From: Oscillibacter valericigenes
GTDB lineage: Bacteria > Bacillota > Clostridia > Oscillospirales > Oscillospiraceae
Length of the DNA stretch: 64,000 nt
Reading direction: 5' to 3'
NCBI RefSeq assembly: GCF_021531915.1
Contig: NZ_JAFBIV010000001.1
Coordinates: 62,001-126,000 of the forward strand
The position numbers were made by a program, and so were the translations under genes. Shown one piece after another: positions 55,932 through 64,000 of the stretch (its first letter is position 1; every line of letters starts with the position of its first letter). The notes beneath the pieces were generated by a model. It worked only from the letters and a program-made list of their open reading frames with translations. It was not told the origin of the DNA and searched no databases.

Positions 55932-58019
55932 TCAGACATAGAACAGCATGTCGCTGTACACGGGGAAGGGCCAGTACTCGCTGGCGGTCAGGGTCTCCAG
56001 CTTGTCGGCGATGGCGCGGGCGGCGGCCATGTCGGCCACGATCACGTCATGGCTGTACTGCATGGCGGCCTCGGCGTCAGCGGGAATGGCGGCCAGGCCG
56101 TTCTCCAGCTTGGCGCAGGCGTCCATCAACTCGTCGGTGAGCTGAGCGACCTCGGCAGCGGTGGTCTGCTCGTACTTGCAGGCCACACCGCAGGCGGACT
56201 TGCTGTCGGCACGCTCGCACAGGTCGGTGGCGTAGCCGGAGACGGCGGGCAGGATCTGGTGCTTGATCATATCCACCATGGTGTTGGCCTCGATGGTCAG
56301 CACGGTGGTGTAGTTCTCCACGTGGATCTCGTACCGGGCCTGGATCTCCTCCTTGGTGTAGATGCCGTGCTTGACGAACAGGTCTACATTCTTGGGAGCG
56401 ATGTAGGCGGGCAGAGCGTCAGCGGTGGACTTCAGGTTGCACAGGCCCCGCTTCTCGGCCTCAGCGATCCAGGCGTCGTCATAACCGTTGCCGTTGAAGA
56501 TGATGCGCTGATGCTCGGTGAAGGTCTTCTTGATCAGCTCCTGCAGGTCGGCCTGGAAGTCGGTGGATTTCTCCAGCTCGTCAGCGAACTGGGTCAGTTC
56601 CTCAGCCATGATGGTGTTCAGGGCGATGTTGGGGCCGGAGATGGACTGGGAGGAGCCCAGCATACGGAACTCGAACTTGTTGCCGGTGAAGGCCATGGGG
56701 GAGGTGCGGTTGCGGTCAGTGTTGTCCTGACGGATGGCAGGCAGCACGTCCACGCCGATCTCCAGGGTGCGCTTGCCGGCGTCCTTGAACTCGGTGCCCT
56801 TGATGATGGATTCCACCACGGCGTTCAGCTCATCACCCAGGAAGATGGAGATGACGGCCGGGGGAGCCTCCTGGGCGCCCAGACGGTGGTCGTTGCCGGC
56901 GGTGGCCACGGTGGTCCGCAGGAAGTCCTGGTACTCGTCCACGCCCTTGACAAAGGCGGCCAGGAACAGCAGGAACTGGGCGTTCTGGCTGGGGGTGGAG
57001 CCGGGCTTGAACAGGTTCTTGCCGGTGTCGGTGCCCAGAGACCAGTTGTCGTGCTTGCCGGAGCCGTTGACGCCGGCGAAGGGCTTTTCATGCAGCAGGC
57101 ACACCAGGCCGTGCTTGTCGGCCACCTTCTTCATCATCTCCATGGCCAGCTGGTTGTGGTCGCAGGCGGTGTTGGCGTCGGAGAAGATGGGGGCCATCTC
57201 ATGCTGGCAGGGGGCCACCTCGTTGTGCTTGGTCTTACTCAGCACGCCCAGAGCCCACAGAGTCTCGTCCAGGTCCTTCATGTAGGCGGCCACACGGGGA
57301 CGGATGGCACCGAAGTAGTGGTCCTCCAGCTCCTGACCGCGGGGAGGCTTGGCACCGAACAGGGTCCGGCCGGTCATCCGCAGGTCCTCGCGCTTGGCGT
57401 AGTCCGCCTTGTCGATCAGGAAGTACTCCTGCTCGGGACCCACCTGGGCGGTGACACGCTTGGTCTCGGTGTCGCCGAACAGCCGCAGGATGCGGATGGC
57501 CTGGCGGCTCACCTCGTCCATGGAGCGCAGCAGGGGGGTCTTCTTATCCAGCGCGTGACCGGAGTAAGAGCAGAACACGGTGGGGATGCACAGGGAGCCC
57601 TCTTTGATGAAGGCAAAGGAGGTGGGGTCCCAGGCGGTGTAGCCCCGGGCCTCGAAGGTGGCACGCAGGCCGCCGGAGGGGAAGGAGGAGGCGTCGGGCT
57701 CGCCGCGGACCAGCTCCTTGCCGGAGAATTCCATGATGATCTTGCCGCCGCCCACGGGATTGATAAAGCTGTCGTGCTTCTCGGCGGTGACGCCGGTCAT
57801 GGGCTGGAACCAGTGGGTGTAATGGGTGGCGCCCTTTTCAACGGCCCACTGCTTCATGGCCTCGGCGATCTCATTGGCGGTGCCGATATCCAGGGAGGTG
57901 CCTTCGGTGACGCACTTCTTCCAGGCGCCGTAGGACGCGGAAGACAGGCGTTCCTTCATGGTCTCTTCGTTGAAGACCAGGCTGCCGAACAGCTCGGGAA
58001 GTTTCATCGTGGTACTCAT
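55932..58019 (-). CDS. glnN: Glutamine synthetase type III
   Basis: 695 residues, the GS-III size (about 700), clearly larger than GS-I (about 440). N-terminal LFGSLVFNEETMKERL, active-site blocks AQVGPEQEYFLIDKADY, HEVAPCQHEMAP-type segment read as HNEVAPCQHEMAPIF, and GVNGSGKHDNWSLGTDTG. It makes glutamine from glutamate, ammonia and ATP; GS-III is common in Bacteroides and clostridia. Start ATG 58019 has AGGAGG 9 bases upstream, whereas ATG 58028 abuts it. It lies 88 bases after asnB on the same strand, so the glutamine producer and a glutamine user may share transcripts. Confidence 0.95.
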   Translation of the reverse strand: MSTTMKLPELFGSLVFNEETMKERLSSASYGAWKKCVTEGTSLDIGTANEIAEAMKQWAVEKGATHYTHWFQPMTGVTAEKHDSFINPVGGGKIIMEFSGKELVRGEPDASSFPSGGLRATFEARGYTAWDPTSFAFIKEGSLCIPTVFCSYSGHALDKKTPLLRSMDEVSRQAIRILRLFGDTETKRVTAQVGPEQEYFLIDKADYAKREDLRMTGRTLFGAKPPRGQELEDHYFGAIRPRVAAYMKDLDETLWALGVLSKTKHNEVAPCQHEMAPIFSDANTACDHNQLAMEMMKKVADKHGLVCLLHEKPFAGVNGSGKHDNWSLGTDTGKNLFKPGSTPSQNAQFLLFLAAFVKGVDEYQDFLRTTVATAGNDHRLGAQEAPPAVISIFLGDELNAVVESIIKGTEFKDAGKRTLEIGVDVLPAIRQDNTDRNRTSPMAFTGNKFEFRMLGSSQSISGPNIALNTIMAEELTQFADELEKSTDFQADLQELIKKTFTEHQRIIFNGNGYDDAWIAEAEKRGLCNLKSTADALPAYIAPKNVDLFVKHGIYTKEEIQARYEIHVENYTTVLTIEANTMVDMIKHQILPAVSGYATDLCERADSKSACGVACKYEQTTAAEVAQLTDELMDACAKLENGLAAIPADAEAAMQYSHDVIVADMAAARAIADKLETLTASEYWPFPVYSDMLFYV

Positions 58020-58106
58020 ACGTTTCATCCTCCTAATTTTCCTAAATAGAATCGTATCATAAAATACGCAGAACGCAATAGGTAATACTTCTAACTTTTC
58101 GCTTCT

Positions 58107-59690
58107 TTACTGGCCGCTGGCACCGTAGTTTGCCAAAACACGGGCGGAGGGATCGTTGACGTTGCAGCCCTCCCACTCCTTGTTGGGCATCCAGAAGTCC
58201 TGGATCATCTCGGCCTGGCCGGGATAGTACTTCTCGAAGATCTCCCGGTACAGCAGGCTCTCCTTGGTGAAGGGGGTGCAGTAGGTGTATTTATGCCGCA
58301 GGGTCTCGAACTCTTCATCGGTGTACTTCTCCTCGGCATAGGCCTTCAGGTCGTCCACCATGGAGTGGCCCACGGCGTCGGAGAAGGCGGCCTTCTGACG
58401 CCACAGGATGTCGTCGGGCAGCAGGTGGTCCTTCTCAAAGGCATGGCGCAGCAGGTACTTGCCCATGTCGTAGGTGTTCAGCTTCAGCTGGGGGTCGATG
58501 CTCATGACGTACCTCACGAAGTCCAGGTCGCCGAAGGGGACACGGGCCTCCAGGGAGTTGACGGAGATGCAGCGGTCTGCCCGCAGCACGTCGTACATGT
58601 GCAGCTCATCCACCCGCTTCTTGGATTCGTCCTGGAAGGCCTGGGCGCTGGGGGCGAAGTCGGTGTACTTGTAGCCGAACAGCTCGTCGCTGATCTCACC
58701 GGTCAGCAGCACCCGGACGTCGGTCTGCTCGTGGATGGCCTTGCAGCACAGGTACATGCCCATGCTGGCCCGGATGGTGGTGATGTCCCAGGTGCCCAGC
58801 ATGGCGATGACCTCCTCCAGGGAGTCCAGCACCTGCTGCCGGGTCATAAAGACCTCGGTGTGGTCGGCGCCGATGTAGTCGGCGACCTCCTTGGCATACT
58901 TCAGGTCAATGGCGTCCTTGTCCATGCCGATGGCGAAGGTGCGGATCTTCTTGCCCAGGATCAGGGAGGAGATGGCGCACACCAGGGAGGAGTCCAGACC
59001 GCCGGAGAGCAGGAAGCCCAGAGGGGCGTCGGCGTCCAGACGCTTGTCCACGCCGGCGATCAGTTTGTTGCGGATGTTGTGGCAGGCGGTCTCCAGATCG
59101 TCCTGAGAATACTCTTTAACGGTGGTCAGGTCGGCGTAGCGGACGAACTTGCCGTAGGCGTAATAGTGGCCGGGCGGGAAGGGGCAGACCTCCTTGCACA
59201 GCCCCACCAGGTTCTTGGCTTCGCTGGCAAACACGATGCCGCCGTCCTTGTCATAGCCGTAGAACAGGGGCCGGATGCCGATGGGGTCCCGGGCGGCGAT
59301 CAGGGAGTCGGTGGCGGAATCATAGATGATCATGGCGAACTCGGCGTCCAGCCGGGAGAACATGGACAGGCCGTATTCGTGGAACAGAGGCAGCAGGATC
59401 TCGCAGTCGCTGCCGCTCTTGAACTGGTAGCCCTTCTCCATCAGCTGCCGCTTCAGGGGGCGGAAGCCGTAGATCTCACCGTTGCAGACCACGTAGTCGC
59501 CGTCCAGCTCAAAGGGCTGCATACCGGCCTCCGTCAGGCCCATGATGGCCAGGCGGTGGAAGCACAGCCAGCCGGAGGGTGTCTCGATGATCTTGGACAT
59601 ATCGGGGCCGCGGCTGACGGTCCGGTCAAAGTAGGGAAGGATCTCTTCCTTGGTTCTGGTCTTCTTGGAAAAACCCATGATCGCGCACAT
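58107..59690 (-). CDS. asnB: Asparagine synthase (glutamine-hydrolysing)
   Basis: 527 residues. N-terminal glutaminase domain starts with Met-Cys (MCAIMGF), Cys2 being the nucleophile, and includes VCNGEIYGFRPL and DAEFAMIIYD. The synthetase domain has the ATP-pyrophosphatase loop LLSGGLDSSLVCAI and VPFGDLDFVRYV. Converts aspartate, glutamine and ATP to asparagine. Upstream is a T-box riboswitch with an AAC specifier, so it is induced by uncharged tRNA(Asn). GGAGGT lies 6 bases before ATG 59690. Somewhat shorter than the usual 550-610 residues but with all motifs. Confidence 0.96.
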   Translation of the reverse strand: MCAIMGFSKKTRTKEEILPYFDRTVSRGPDMSKIIETPSGWLCFHRLAIMGLTEAGMQPFELDGDYVVCNGEIYGFRPLKRQLMEKGYQFKSGSDCEILLPLFHEYGLSMFSRLDAEFAMIIYDSATDSLIAARDPIGIRPLFYGYDKDGGIVFASEAKNLVGLCKEVCPFPPGHYYAYGKFVRYADLTTVKEYSQDDLETACHNIRNKLIAGVDKRLDADAPLGFLLSGGLDSSLVCAISSLILGKKIRTFAIGMDKDAIDLKYAKEVADYIGADHTEVFMTRQQVLDSLEEVIAMLGTWDITTIRASMGMYLCCKAIHEQTDVRVLLTGEISDELFGYKYTDFAPSAQAFQDESKKRVDELHMYDVLRADRCISVNSLEARVPFGDLDFVRYVMSIDPQLKLNTYDMGKYLLRHAFEKDHLLPDDILWRQKAAFSDAVGHSMVDDLKAYAEEKYTDEEFETLRHKYTYCTPFTKESLLYREIFEKYYPGQAEMIQDFWMPNKEWEGCNVNDPSARVLANYGASGQ

Positions 59691-59704
59691 AAAAGCACCT
59701 CCAG

Positions 59705-60005
59705 AAAATGAAAAACGCAGCTACATCCTAAAATTTTAGGACGAATAGCTGCTATCCGCGGTGCCACCTAATTTACCTTCCCTTTTTGACGGGGAACGGT
59801 CACCTTCAAGGCTCCAACAAGCCCGTGTGATGTAACGATCACAACTCGTCGCACTTACTGGCGGAAACCCGCGTTCAGATTGCAGCTACGGAGTGTTCTT
59901 CGCGCAGATTCTTTGGTACGGGGTTTCCACTGTCCCCCGCTCACTGAACCGAACTTCTGCGGTACTTTTCTCCATCAGCGCCTTTGCCGATGTTTTTTAA
60001 TTGAT
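59705..60005 (-). promoter_or_regulatory. T-box riboswitch of asnB (tRNA-Asn responsive)
   Basis: The T-box sequence AGGTGGCACCGCGG is at 59769-59756 on the minus strand. It is followed by the terminator GCAGCTA...TAGCTGC (59717-59752, containing TCCTAAAATTTTAGGA) with T5. Upstream lies a long Stem I region. Its specifier-loop side reads GAAGAACACTCC, placing AAC (Asn) at 59897-59895, followed by the usual purine. The downstream gene makes asparagine, supporting the assignment. Confidence 0.92.
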
Positions 60006-60011
60006 GTTTGG

Positions 60012-60041
60012 AGTTTAGCACTGTAAACCATGCGCTGTCAA
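60012..60041 (-). promoter_or_regulatory. Promoter of asnB
   Basis: Minus strand TTGACA (60041-60036), 18-base spacer, TAAACT (60017-60012), just before the T-box leader. Confidence 0.65.
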
Positions 60042-60107
60042 TAACAAAATCCACAAAATTGTGGAAAAATGTGGAGAAGATTTCTGCGGAAAGAGGAGAA
60101 ATGCGGC

Positions 60108-60141
60108 AAAAACCCCCGGCAAACCATTGGTTTGCTGGGGG
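60108..60141 (-). terminator. Terminator after the ATP-grasp gene
   Basis: Stem CCCCC-G-GCAAACC / GGTTTGC-T-GGGGG with 3-base loop; five T follow on the minus strand. Confidence 0.92.
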
Positions 60142-60159
60142 AGGACTGGTGTCGTTATG

Positions 60160-61353
60160 TCAGATACAGCGGCAGGCGTCATCGTAGAAGGCGTCCATCT
60201 CCTCCTTGGTGGGGAAGTTGGCCACGTACATCTGGTTGCCCATAGCGCCGGAGAGGGCATCGGGGATGCGGTCCACCATCTTCATCTGACGGCCGTACTT
60301 GGCCAGCAGCTCATCATGGCTCAGGGCGTAGGCGTGGTTGTCCCGTCGGCCCATGAAGGCGCAGTAGGCGTGCTCACCCTCGGGCACCGTGGAGCGGTCA
60401 AAGGCGATCATGTCGGCCCAGATCTTGTACACGTTGGTGCTGTTGGCAAAGTTCATCATGTCCGGAGAGAAACCGCCGCAGGGGCGCATGTTGACCTCCA
60501 GGGCCACAATGTCGCCCTGCTTGCCCAGACCCTCCTGGTCCTGGTCCAGGCGGAAGAACTCGAAGTGGACGAAGCGGCTCCTGACGCCGAAGCTCTTCAC
60601 CGTGGCCCGTCCGGCGGCACGGGTGTCCTCCGGCAGGTCCTTGTGGATGAAATACAGAGAGTCATCCAGGGTGTTGACCACCTCCATCAGGTTGGAGATG
60701 GTGACGTTGCCGGTTTCGAAGATGGGCTCCCCGCGGGAGTCGATGATGGCGTCATAGGAGTTGATGGTGGCGTGGATGAACTCCTCCATGATGTAGGGCA
60801 CATTCTTGGGATAGTCCTCCATGAAGTGCACCAGGTCCTCGTCGCTCTGGATCTTGTAGGTGCCGGCGGCGCCCACGCCGTTGTCTGGCTTGGCGATGGC
60901 GGGATAGCCCACGACCTTCAGGAATTCCCGGCAGCCCTCCAGATCGTCCACCAGATGATAGCGGGCGGTGGGGATGCCGGCCTTGGCGTAGAACTCCTTC
61001 ATGCGGGACTTGTGGCGCACCTTGGCCATGTCCTCCGTCTGGAAGCCGCTGGTGATGTGGAAGTCCGTCCGCAGGCGGGCGTCGGTCTCCAGCCAGTACT
61101 CGTTGTTGGACTCCAGCCAGTCAATGCGGCCATACTTGAAGATGAAGAAGGCAACAGCACGGTAAACTTCATCATAGTTCTCCAGGCTGCCCACCTTGTA
61201 GTATTCCGTCAGGCTGTCCTTCAGGCCGGGCAGCAGCTCGTCATAGGGCTGGTCGCCGATGCCCAGCACGTTCAGCCCATTGTTTTTCAGCTCCCGGCAG
61301 AACTGCCAGTAATTGGTGGGGAAGTTGGGGGACATAAAAATGATATTTTTCAT
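60160..61353 (-). CDS. ATP-grasp domain carboxylate ligase-like protein
   Basis: 397 residues. Opening KNIIFMSPNFPTNYWQFCRE, then an ATP-grasp fold: KVRHKSRMKEFYAKAGIPTA (pre-ATP-grasp), GYPAIAKPDNGVGAAGTYKI (P-loop-like lid Lys), YIMEEFIHATINSYDAI and ALEVNMRPCGGFSPDMMNF with metal ligands Glu and Asn. The family joins a carboxylate to an amine or thiol via acyl phosphate; substrate unknown. Start ATG 61353 behind a weak GAGAGAG site. Last gene of a three-gene unit after two esterases. Similar sequences recur with carbohydrate esterases and branching enzymes in gut clostridia (from memory), hinting at a joint pathway. Confidence 0.82.
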   Translation of the reverse strand: MKNIIFMSPNFPTNYWQFCRELKNNGLNVLGIGDQPYDELLPGLKDSLTEYYKVGSLENYDEVYRAVAFFIFKYGRIDWLESNNEYWLETDARLRTDFHITSGFQTEDMAKVRHKSRMKEFYAKAGIPTARYHLVDDLEGCREFLKVVGYPAIAKPDNGVGAAGTYKIQSDEDLVHFMEDYPKNVPYIMEEFIHATINSYDAIIDSRGEPIFETGNVTISNLMEVVNTLDDSLYFIHKDLPEDTRAAGRATVKSFGVRSRFVHFEFFRLDQDQEGLGKQGDIVALEVNMRPCGGFSPDMMNFANSTNVYKIWADMIAFDRSTVPEGEHAYCAFMGRRDNHAYALSHDELLAKYGRQMKMVDRIPDALSGAMGNQMYVANFPTKEEMDAFYDDACRCI

Positions 61354-61412
61354 GGAACTCTCTCTTTTCTCTGTGAAGTATAGGAGCCGTTCACGCAACA
61401 GGCCGGAGCGGC

Positions 61413-62168
61413 TCAGCCCTCCAGCAGCTTGGGAACGAAGTAGGCCACCTGCTTGTGCCACCAGGGCCAGTCGTGGGCGCAGTCATGGCCCCAGAAGTCC
61501 ACCCACACGCCGATGCCCTTTTCCCGGCAGATCTGGTTCAGGCGGATGGTGGAGTCGGGAATCTCCCAGGGACCCTGGCCCACGCAGATGATGCCCCGGT
61601 TGCGGTTGTACCGGCCGATGTAGGGGTGGTCGGCAGGCATGTTTGCCAGGTAGTCCACCGGGGAGTTCAGGTAGGTCAGCTCGTCATGATAGCCGCCGAA
61701 GCCGTACTCCGCCGTGTAAATGCCGCTGAGGGCCAGCATGCCGTCAAAGATGTCCGGGAAGCGGAAGAACAGGTTGGCGGCGTGGGTGGCGCCCAGGCTG
61801 CAGCCGAAGGTGATGATGCCGGGACAGCCCTCCCAGCCGTTCCGCCGGTTCACCATGTCCCGGATGAAGGGGACCATCTCGTCGGTGATGTACCGGATCC
61901 ACTGCTCGTGGCGGCGGATGCGCCAGTAGGGGTCCCCGTCCTTGTTGGACCAGGTTTCCAGGTCCATGGTGTCGATGGAAAAGACCATCACCTGGCCGGA
62001 CTCGATCCAGGGGGACCAGGTGTCCGTCATGTGAAAGTTCTCAAAGTCAAAGAAACGGCCGTCCTGACAGGGGATGAACAGCACAGGCCGTCCGGCGTGG
62101 CCGTAGACCTTGCACTCCATATCCCGGTTCAAAGCGGGACTGTAAAATTTGAAATACTGTGTCTCCAT
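61413..62168 (-). CDS. Alpha/beta-hydrolase fold esterase
   Basis: 251 residues of the putative-esterase (esterase D-like) type. Nucleophile elbow FGCSLGATHA with Ser124, Asp region GQGPWEIPDS and a His near FWGHDCAHDWPWWHKQV, the usual catalytic His position. No signal peptide. Starts at ATG 62168, 7 bases after AGGGAGGG. Between another esterase gene (32 bases upstream) and the ATP-grasp gene. Substrate unknown; short acyl esters of sugars are common for the family. Confidence 0.85.
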   Translation of the reverse strand: METQYFKFYSPALNRDMECKVYGHAGRPVLFIPCQDGRFFDFENFHMTDTWSPWIESGQVMVFSIDTMDLETWSNKDGDPYWRIRRHEQWIRYITDEMVPFIRDMVNRRNGWEGCPGIITFGCSLGATHAANLFFRFPDIFDGMLALSGIYTAEYGFGGYHDELTYLNSPVDYLANMPADHPYIGRYNRNRGIICVGQGPWEIPDSTIRLNQICREKGIGVWVDFWGHDCAHDWPWWHKQVAYFVPKLLEG

Positions 62169-62200
62169 GGGGAATCCCTCCCTGATCGTTTTCTCTCTTT

Positions 62201-62968
62201 TTATTCCACTCCGTAGAGCAGGGTTTCCATGAAAAAGGGGATCTGCCGCTCCCAGCTGGCCTCGTTGTGGTCGCCGCCGGGGACGATGCGGCAGTCTAGC
62301 AGCACCCCCCGCTCCAGCAGCCGGGAGGCCACCCGGCTGAACTGGCGCTTCATATTGCTGTGGAAGGGCAGCTCCCGGGAGCCGTAGTCCATGTAGACCA
62401 CGGTGTCCGGGGCGATGGGGGCCTCCCGCAGCAGCCGGTCCAGCCGTCCCGTGGCGAACCAGATGGAGGGAGACAGGGCGGCGGCCCGGGAGAAGACGTG
62501 GTTGTAGGCCGTCACGGCGTACAGGCTCATGAGTCCGCCCATGGAGCTGCCGGCGATGAAGGTGTGCTCCCGGTCCGGCAGGGTGGGAAACACGGCGTCG
62601 ATATAAGGTTTGAAGGTGTTCACCAGCCACTCCATGGTGATGCGGCCCAGGCCACGGACGTGGCCCACCTCCGGGTTATCAAAGGTAAAGGGGGAGTATT
62701 CCGAGAGGCGGCCGTTGTCGGGGTGGTGGTTGCACTCCACCGCCGCGATGATGACCGGCAGGCCGGTGGCCACCGTGAAGTCCGCCATGCCCCAGCTCTT
62801 GCCGTAGGTGGCGTCCTCATCGAAAAAGACGTTGTGGCCGTCGAACATATAGAGGACCGGATAGCGGGCCTCGGGGTCTTCCTCGAAGGCGTCCGGTACG
62901 TAGACGTAGGCACTCCGGGGCTCGTCTCCGGTGAGCTCCGGGATGGTGATGCTCCATTTTGTGATCAT
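62201..62968 (-). CDS. Alpha/beta-hydrolase fold esterase
   Basis: 255 residues, putative esterase (PF00756). Opening TKWSITIPELTGDEPRSAYV, LYMFDGHNVFFDEDATYGKS (oxyanion region), the elbow IAGSSMGGLMSLYAV with Ser142, and PGGDHNEASWERQ with the catalytic His. Such proteins deacylate sugars, S-formylglutathione or siderophores. No signal peptide, so cytoplasmic. Start ATG 62968 after AAGGAA. First gene of the three-gene operon from the promoter at 63000-63028. Confidence 0.88.
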   Translation of the reverse strand: MITKWSITIPELTGDEPRSAYVYVPDAFEEDPEARYPVLYMFDGHNVFFDEDATYGKSWGMADFTVATGLPVIIAAVECNHHPDNGRLSEYSPFTFDNPEVGHVRGLGRITMEWLVNTFKPYIDAVFPTLPDREHTFIAGSSMGGLMSLYAVTAYNHVFSRAAALSPSIWFATGRLDRLLREAPIAPDTVVYMDYGSRELPFHSNMKRQFSRVASRLLERGVLLDCRIVPGGDHNEASWERQIPFFMETLLYGVE

Positions 62969-62999
62969 TGCCAGGTTCCTTTTCTGTTGAATGTTAAAG

Positions 63000-63028
63000 A
63001 GTTTATCACGGCAAAGTGAAAAAGTCAA
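63000..63028 (-). promoter_or_regulatory. Promoter of the esterase/ATP-grasp operon
   Basis: Minus strand TTGACT (63028-63023), 17-base spacer, TAAACT (63005-63000). Confidence 0.65.
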
Positions 63029-63068
63029 TGCCGCGGAAAAACGATTTCGCGGTGAAAAACCGTCAGGA

Positions 63069-63107
63069 AGAGCCTTCTCCGCCCGGAAAACGGACAGAGA
63101 AGGCTCT
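63069..63107 (-). terminator. Hairpin after the branching-enzyme gene
   Basis: 11-bp stem AGAGCCTTCTC / GAGAAGGCTCT with a 17-base loop, between the glucan branching enzyme and the esterase operon; no clear T-run. Confidence 0.6.
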
Positions 63108-63114
63108 GGAATGG

Positions 63115-64000
63115 TTACCGGGTCTTGGCCTTTTTGGTACGCTTGGGAGCGGGCCGCTCCTTCAGCACGATGGCCGTCCGGGCGGGCAGGTACAGCTCCA
63201 CGAAGGGCTGACCGTCGAACCGCTTGGTGGGGTAGGGGATATCAGCCACCAGGTCCTGGCCGCCGTATTTGCTGTCGTCGGTGGACAGCTCCAGGGTGTA
63301 CTCCGCGTCAGTGGGCACCGGCACCAGCACGTTGGTGAGGGACCGGGTGGGGTCGAAGTTGAAGGCGAACAGCAGGCCCTTGCGGTAGAAGACGATCACC
63401 TTCTCCGGCCCCTTCAGCAGCTTCAGGTCCGCCATGCGCTGCTGGAAGATGCGGTGGGTTTTGGTGAGCTTCACCATGTCGTGGTCGAAGTCCCCTAGCC
63501 ACTGGTATTTCAGATAGCCGTTGTCCCGCAGGCTCCACTGGCGGCGGCAGTAGTGGAAGCTCCAACCGTTGCCCTCCCGGGGGAAGTCGATCCACTCCGG
63601 ATGGCCGAACTCGTTGCCCATGAAGTTCAGGTAGGCCTCGCCGCCCCCCGCCAGGGTGAACAGGCGGATCATCTTGTGCAGGGCGATGGCCCGGTCGATG
63701 ACGGGATTGTGGCAGGCCTTGTCCATGTCGGTGTACATGGCGGCGTCCGCCAGGCGGAAGATCAGGGTCTTGTCCCCCACCAGGGCCTGGTCGTGGCTCT
63801 CCACGTAAGCAACCGTGTTCTCTCCGGGGCGGCGCAGGCACATGTCGCCCCACATCTTGCCAATGTCCCAGTCCTCGTCCCGCTTTTCCTTCACGGTTTT
63901 GATCCACATGTCGGGCAGGCCCATGGCCAGCCGGTAGTCAAAGCCGATGCCGCCGTCCTCAATGGGCAGGCACATGCCGGGCATGCCGGACATGTCCTCC
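63115..64000 (-). CDS. glgB: 1,4-alpha-glucan branching enzyme, GH13_8 (eukaryote-like) type, C-terminal part
   Basis: The visible 295 codons are the C-terminal part; the 5' end lies beyond the window. Conserved blocks: EDMSGMPGM, GGIGFDYRLAMGLPDMWIK, YVESHDQALVGDK and NFMGNEFGHPEWIDFPREGN. These follow the eukaryotic/GH13_8 branching enzyme pattern (as in human GBE1 and yeast Glc3) more closely than E. coli GlgB. A C-terminal beta domain follows, with a Lys/Arg-rich tail (KRTKKAKTR). It makes alpha-1,6 branches in glycogen. Internal ATGs near 63993 are not the start. Other glycogen genes are not in view. Confidence 0.93.
   Translation of the reverse strand, partial: EDMSGMPGMCLPIEDGGIGFDYRLAMGLPDMWIKTVKEKRDEDWDIGKMWGDMCLRRPGENTVAYVESHDQALVGDKTLIFRLADAAMYTDMDKACHNPVIDRAIALHKMIRLFTLAGGGEAYLNFMGNEFGHPEWIDFPREGNGWSFHYCRRQWSLRDNGYLKYQWLGDFDHDMVKLTKTHRIFQQRMADLKLLKGPEKVIVFYRKGLLFAFNFDPTRSLTNVLVPVPTDAEYTLELSTDDSKYGGQDLVADIPYPTKRFDGQPFVELYLPARTAIVLKERPAPKRTKKAKTR

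Noticed and set aside
55920-58049. Very long open frame opposite the glutamine synthetase gene (and similar ones opposite pheA, aroB, htpG and the hydrogenase genes)
   Set aside because: Third-position GC bias of the true gene keeps the complementary frame open; the translations are Gly/Val/Leu/His-rich with no family features or ribosome sites.

Overview
The window looks like a chromosome segment of a GC-rich, strictly anaerobic Firmicute, most likely a gut Oscillospiraceae (Flavonifractor/Oscillibacter/Lawsonibacter-like). This is inferred from gene content and style: strong AGGAGG ribosome-binding sites, TTGACA-N17-TATAAT promoters, a T-box, a CIRCE element, a type III glutamine synthetase, an [FeFe]-hydrogenase joined to a glutamate-synthase-like flavoprotein, a branched-chain 2-oxoacid:ferredoxin oxidoreductase and a manganese CBS/DRTGG pyrophosphatase. 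No rRNA, tRNA, CRISPR array, phage or intact transposase was seen. One MITE-like element and several palindrome-rich intergenic stretches are present.

Layout. 1-4.4 kb: end of dnaK, then dnaJ, a PHP phosphatase, rpiB and a membrane-anchored glycoside-hydrolase-like protein. 4.5-7.2 kb: a polar amino-acid ABC importer. 7.3-12.6 kb: nucleobase permease, MarR-MATE pair, DegV protein, FAH-family hydrolase. 12.6-15.8 kb: a TrpXYZ-type ABC transporter behind a leader-peptide attenuator. 15.9-20.8 kb: a structured leader RNA, pyrG (with an extra copy of its own 3' end behind it), an M24 peptidase and an inorganic pyrophosphatase. 21-24.6 kb: HerA-like ATPase and a GntR-ABC operon, followed by the MITE. 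25-29.2 kb: a four-gene LRR / VWA-metallopeptidase / MoxR / NifU-like operon. 29.4-33.1 kb: the two-gene hydrogenase operon. 33.1-35 kb: htpG under CIRCE. 36-41.5 kb: ilvE, a Vor-type 2-oxoacid oxidoreductase operon and a divergent FadR-type regulator. 41.8-44.1 kb: cstA with a small partner. 44.2-52.5 kb: one operon holding every step from DAHP to prephenate and on to the phenylalanine and tyrosine precursors, behind a Phe/Tyr-rich leader peptide. 52.6-55.9 kb: phospholipase-C-like protein, CoA transferase, lrgAB. 55.9-60 kb: glutamine synthetase III and T-box-controlled asparagine synthase. 60.1-64 kb: an ATP-grasp protein, two esterases and part of a eukaryotic-type glycogen branching enzyme.

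How it fits together. Much of the window concerns amino-acid economy tied to ferredoxin and hydrogen metabolism. IlvE and Vor interconvert branched-chain amino acids, 2-oxoacids and acyl-CoAs with reduced ferredoxin, and the hydrogenase pair can move electrons between H2, ferredoxin and NAD(P)H. The aro operon and the TrpXYZ-type importer carry the same kind of control element (an aromatic-rich short peptide followed by a terminator), which suggests that synthesis and uptake of aromatic amino acids respond to the same charged tRNAs. asnB is read by a T-box with an Asn specifier. Control by premature termination recurs: aro, the TrpX-type transporter, ilvE, asnB and probably pyrG all have a terminator between promoter and gene.
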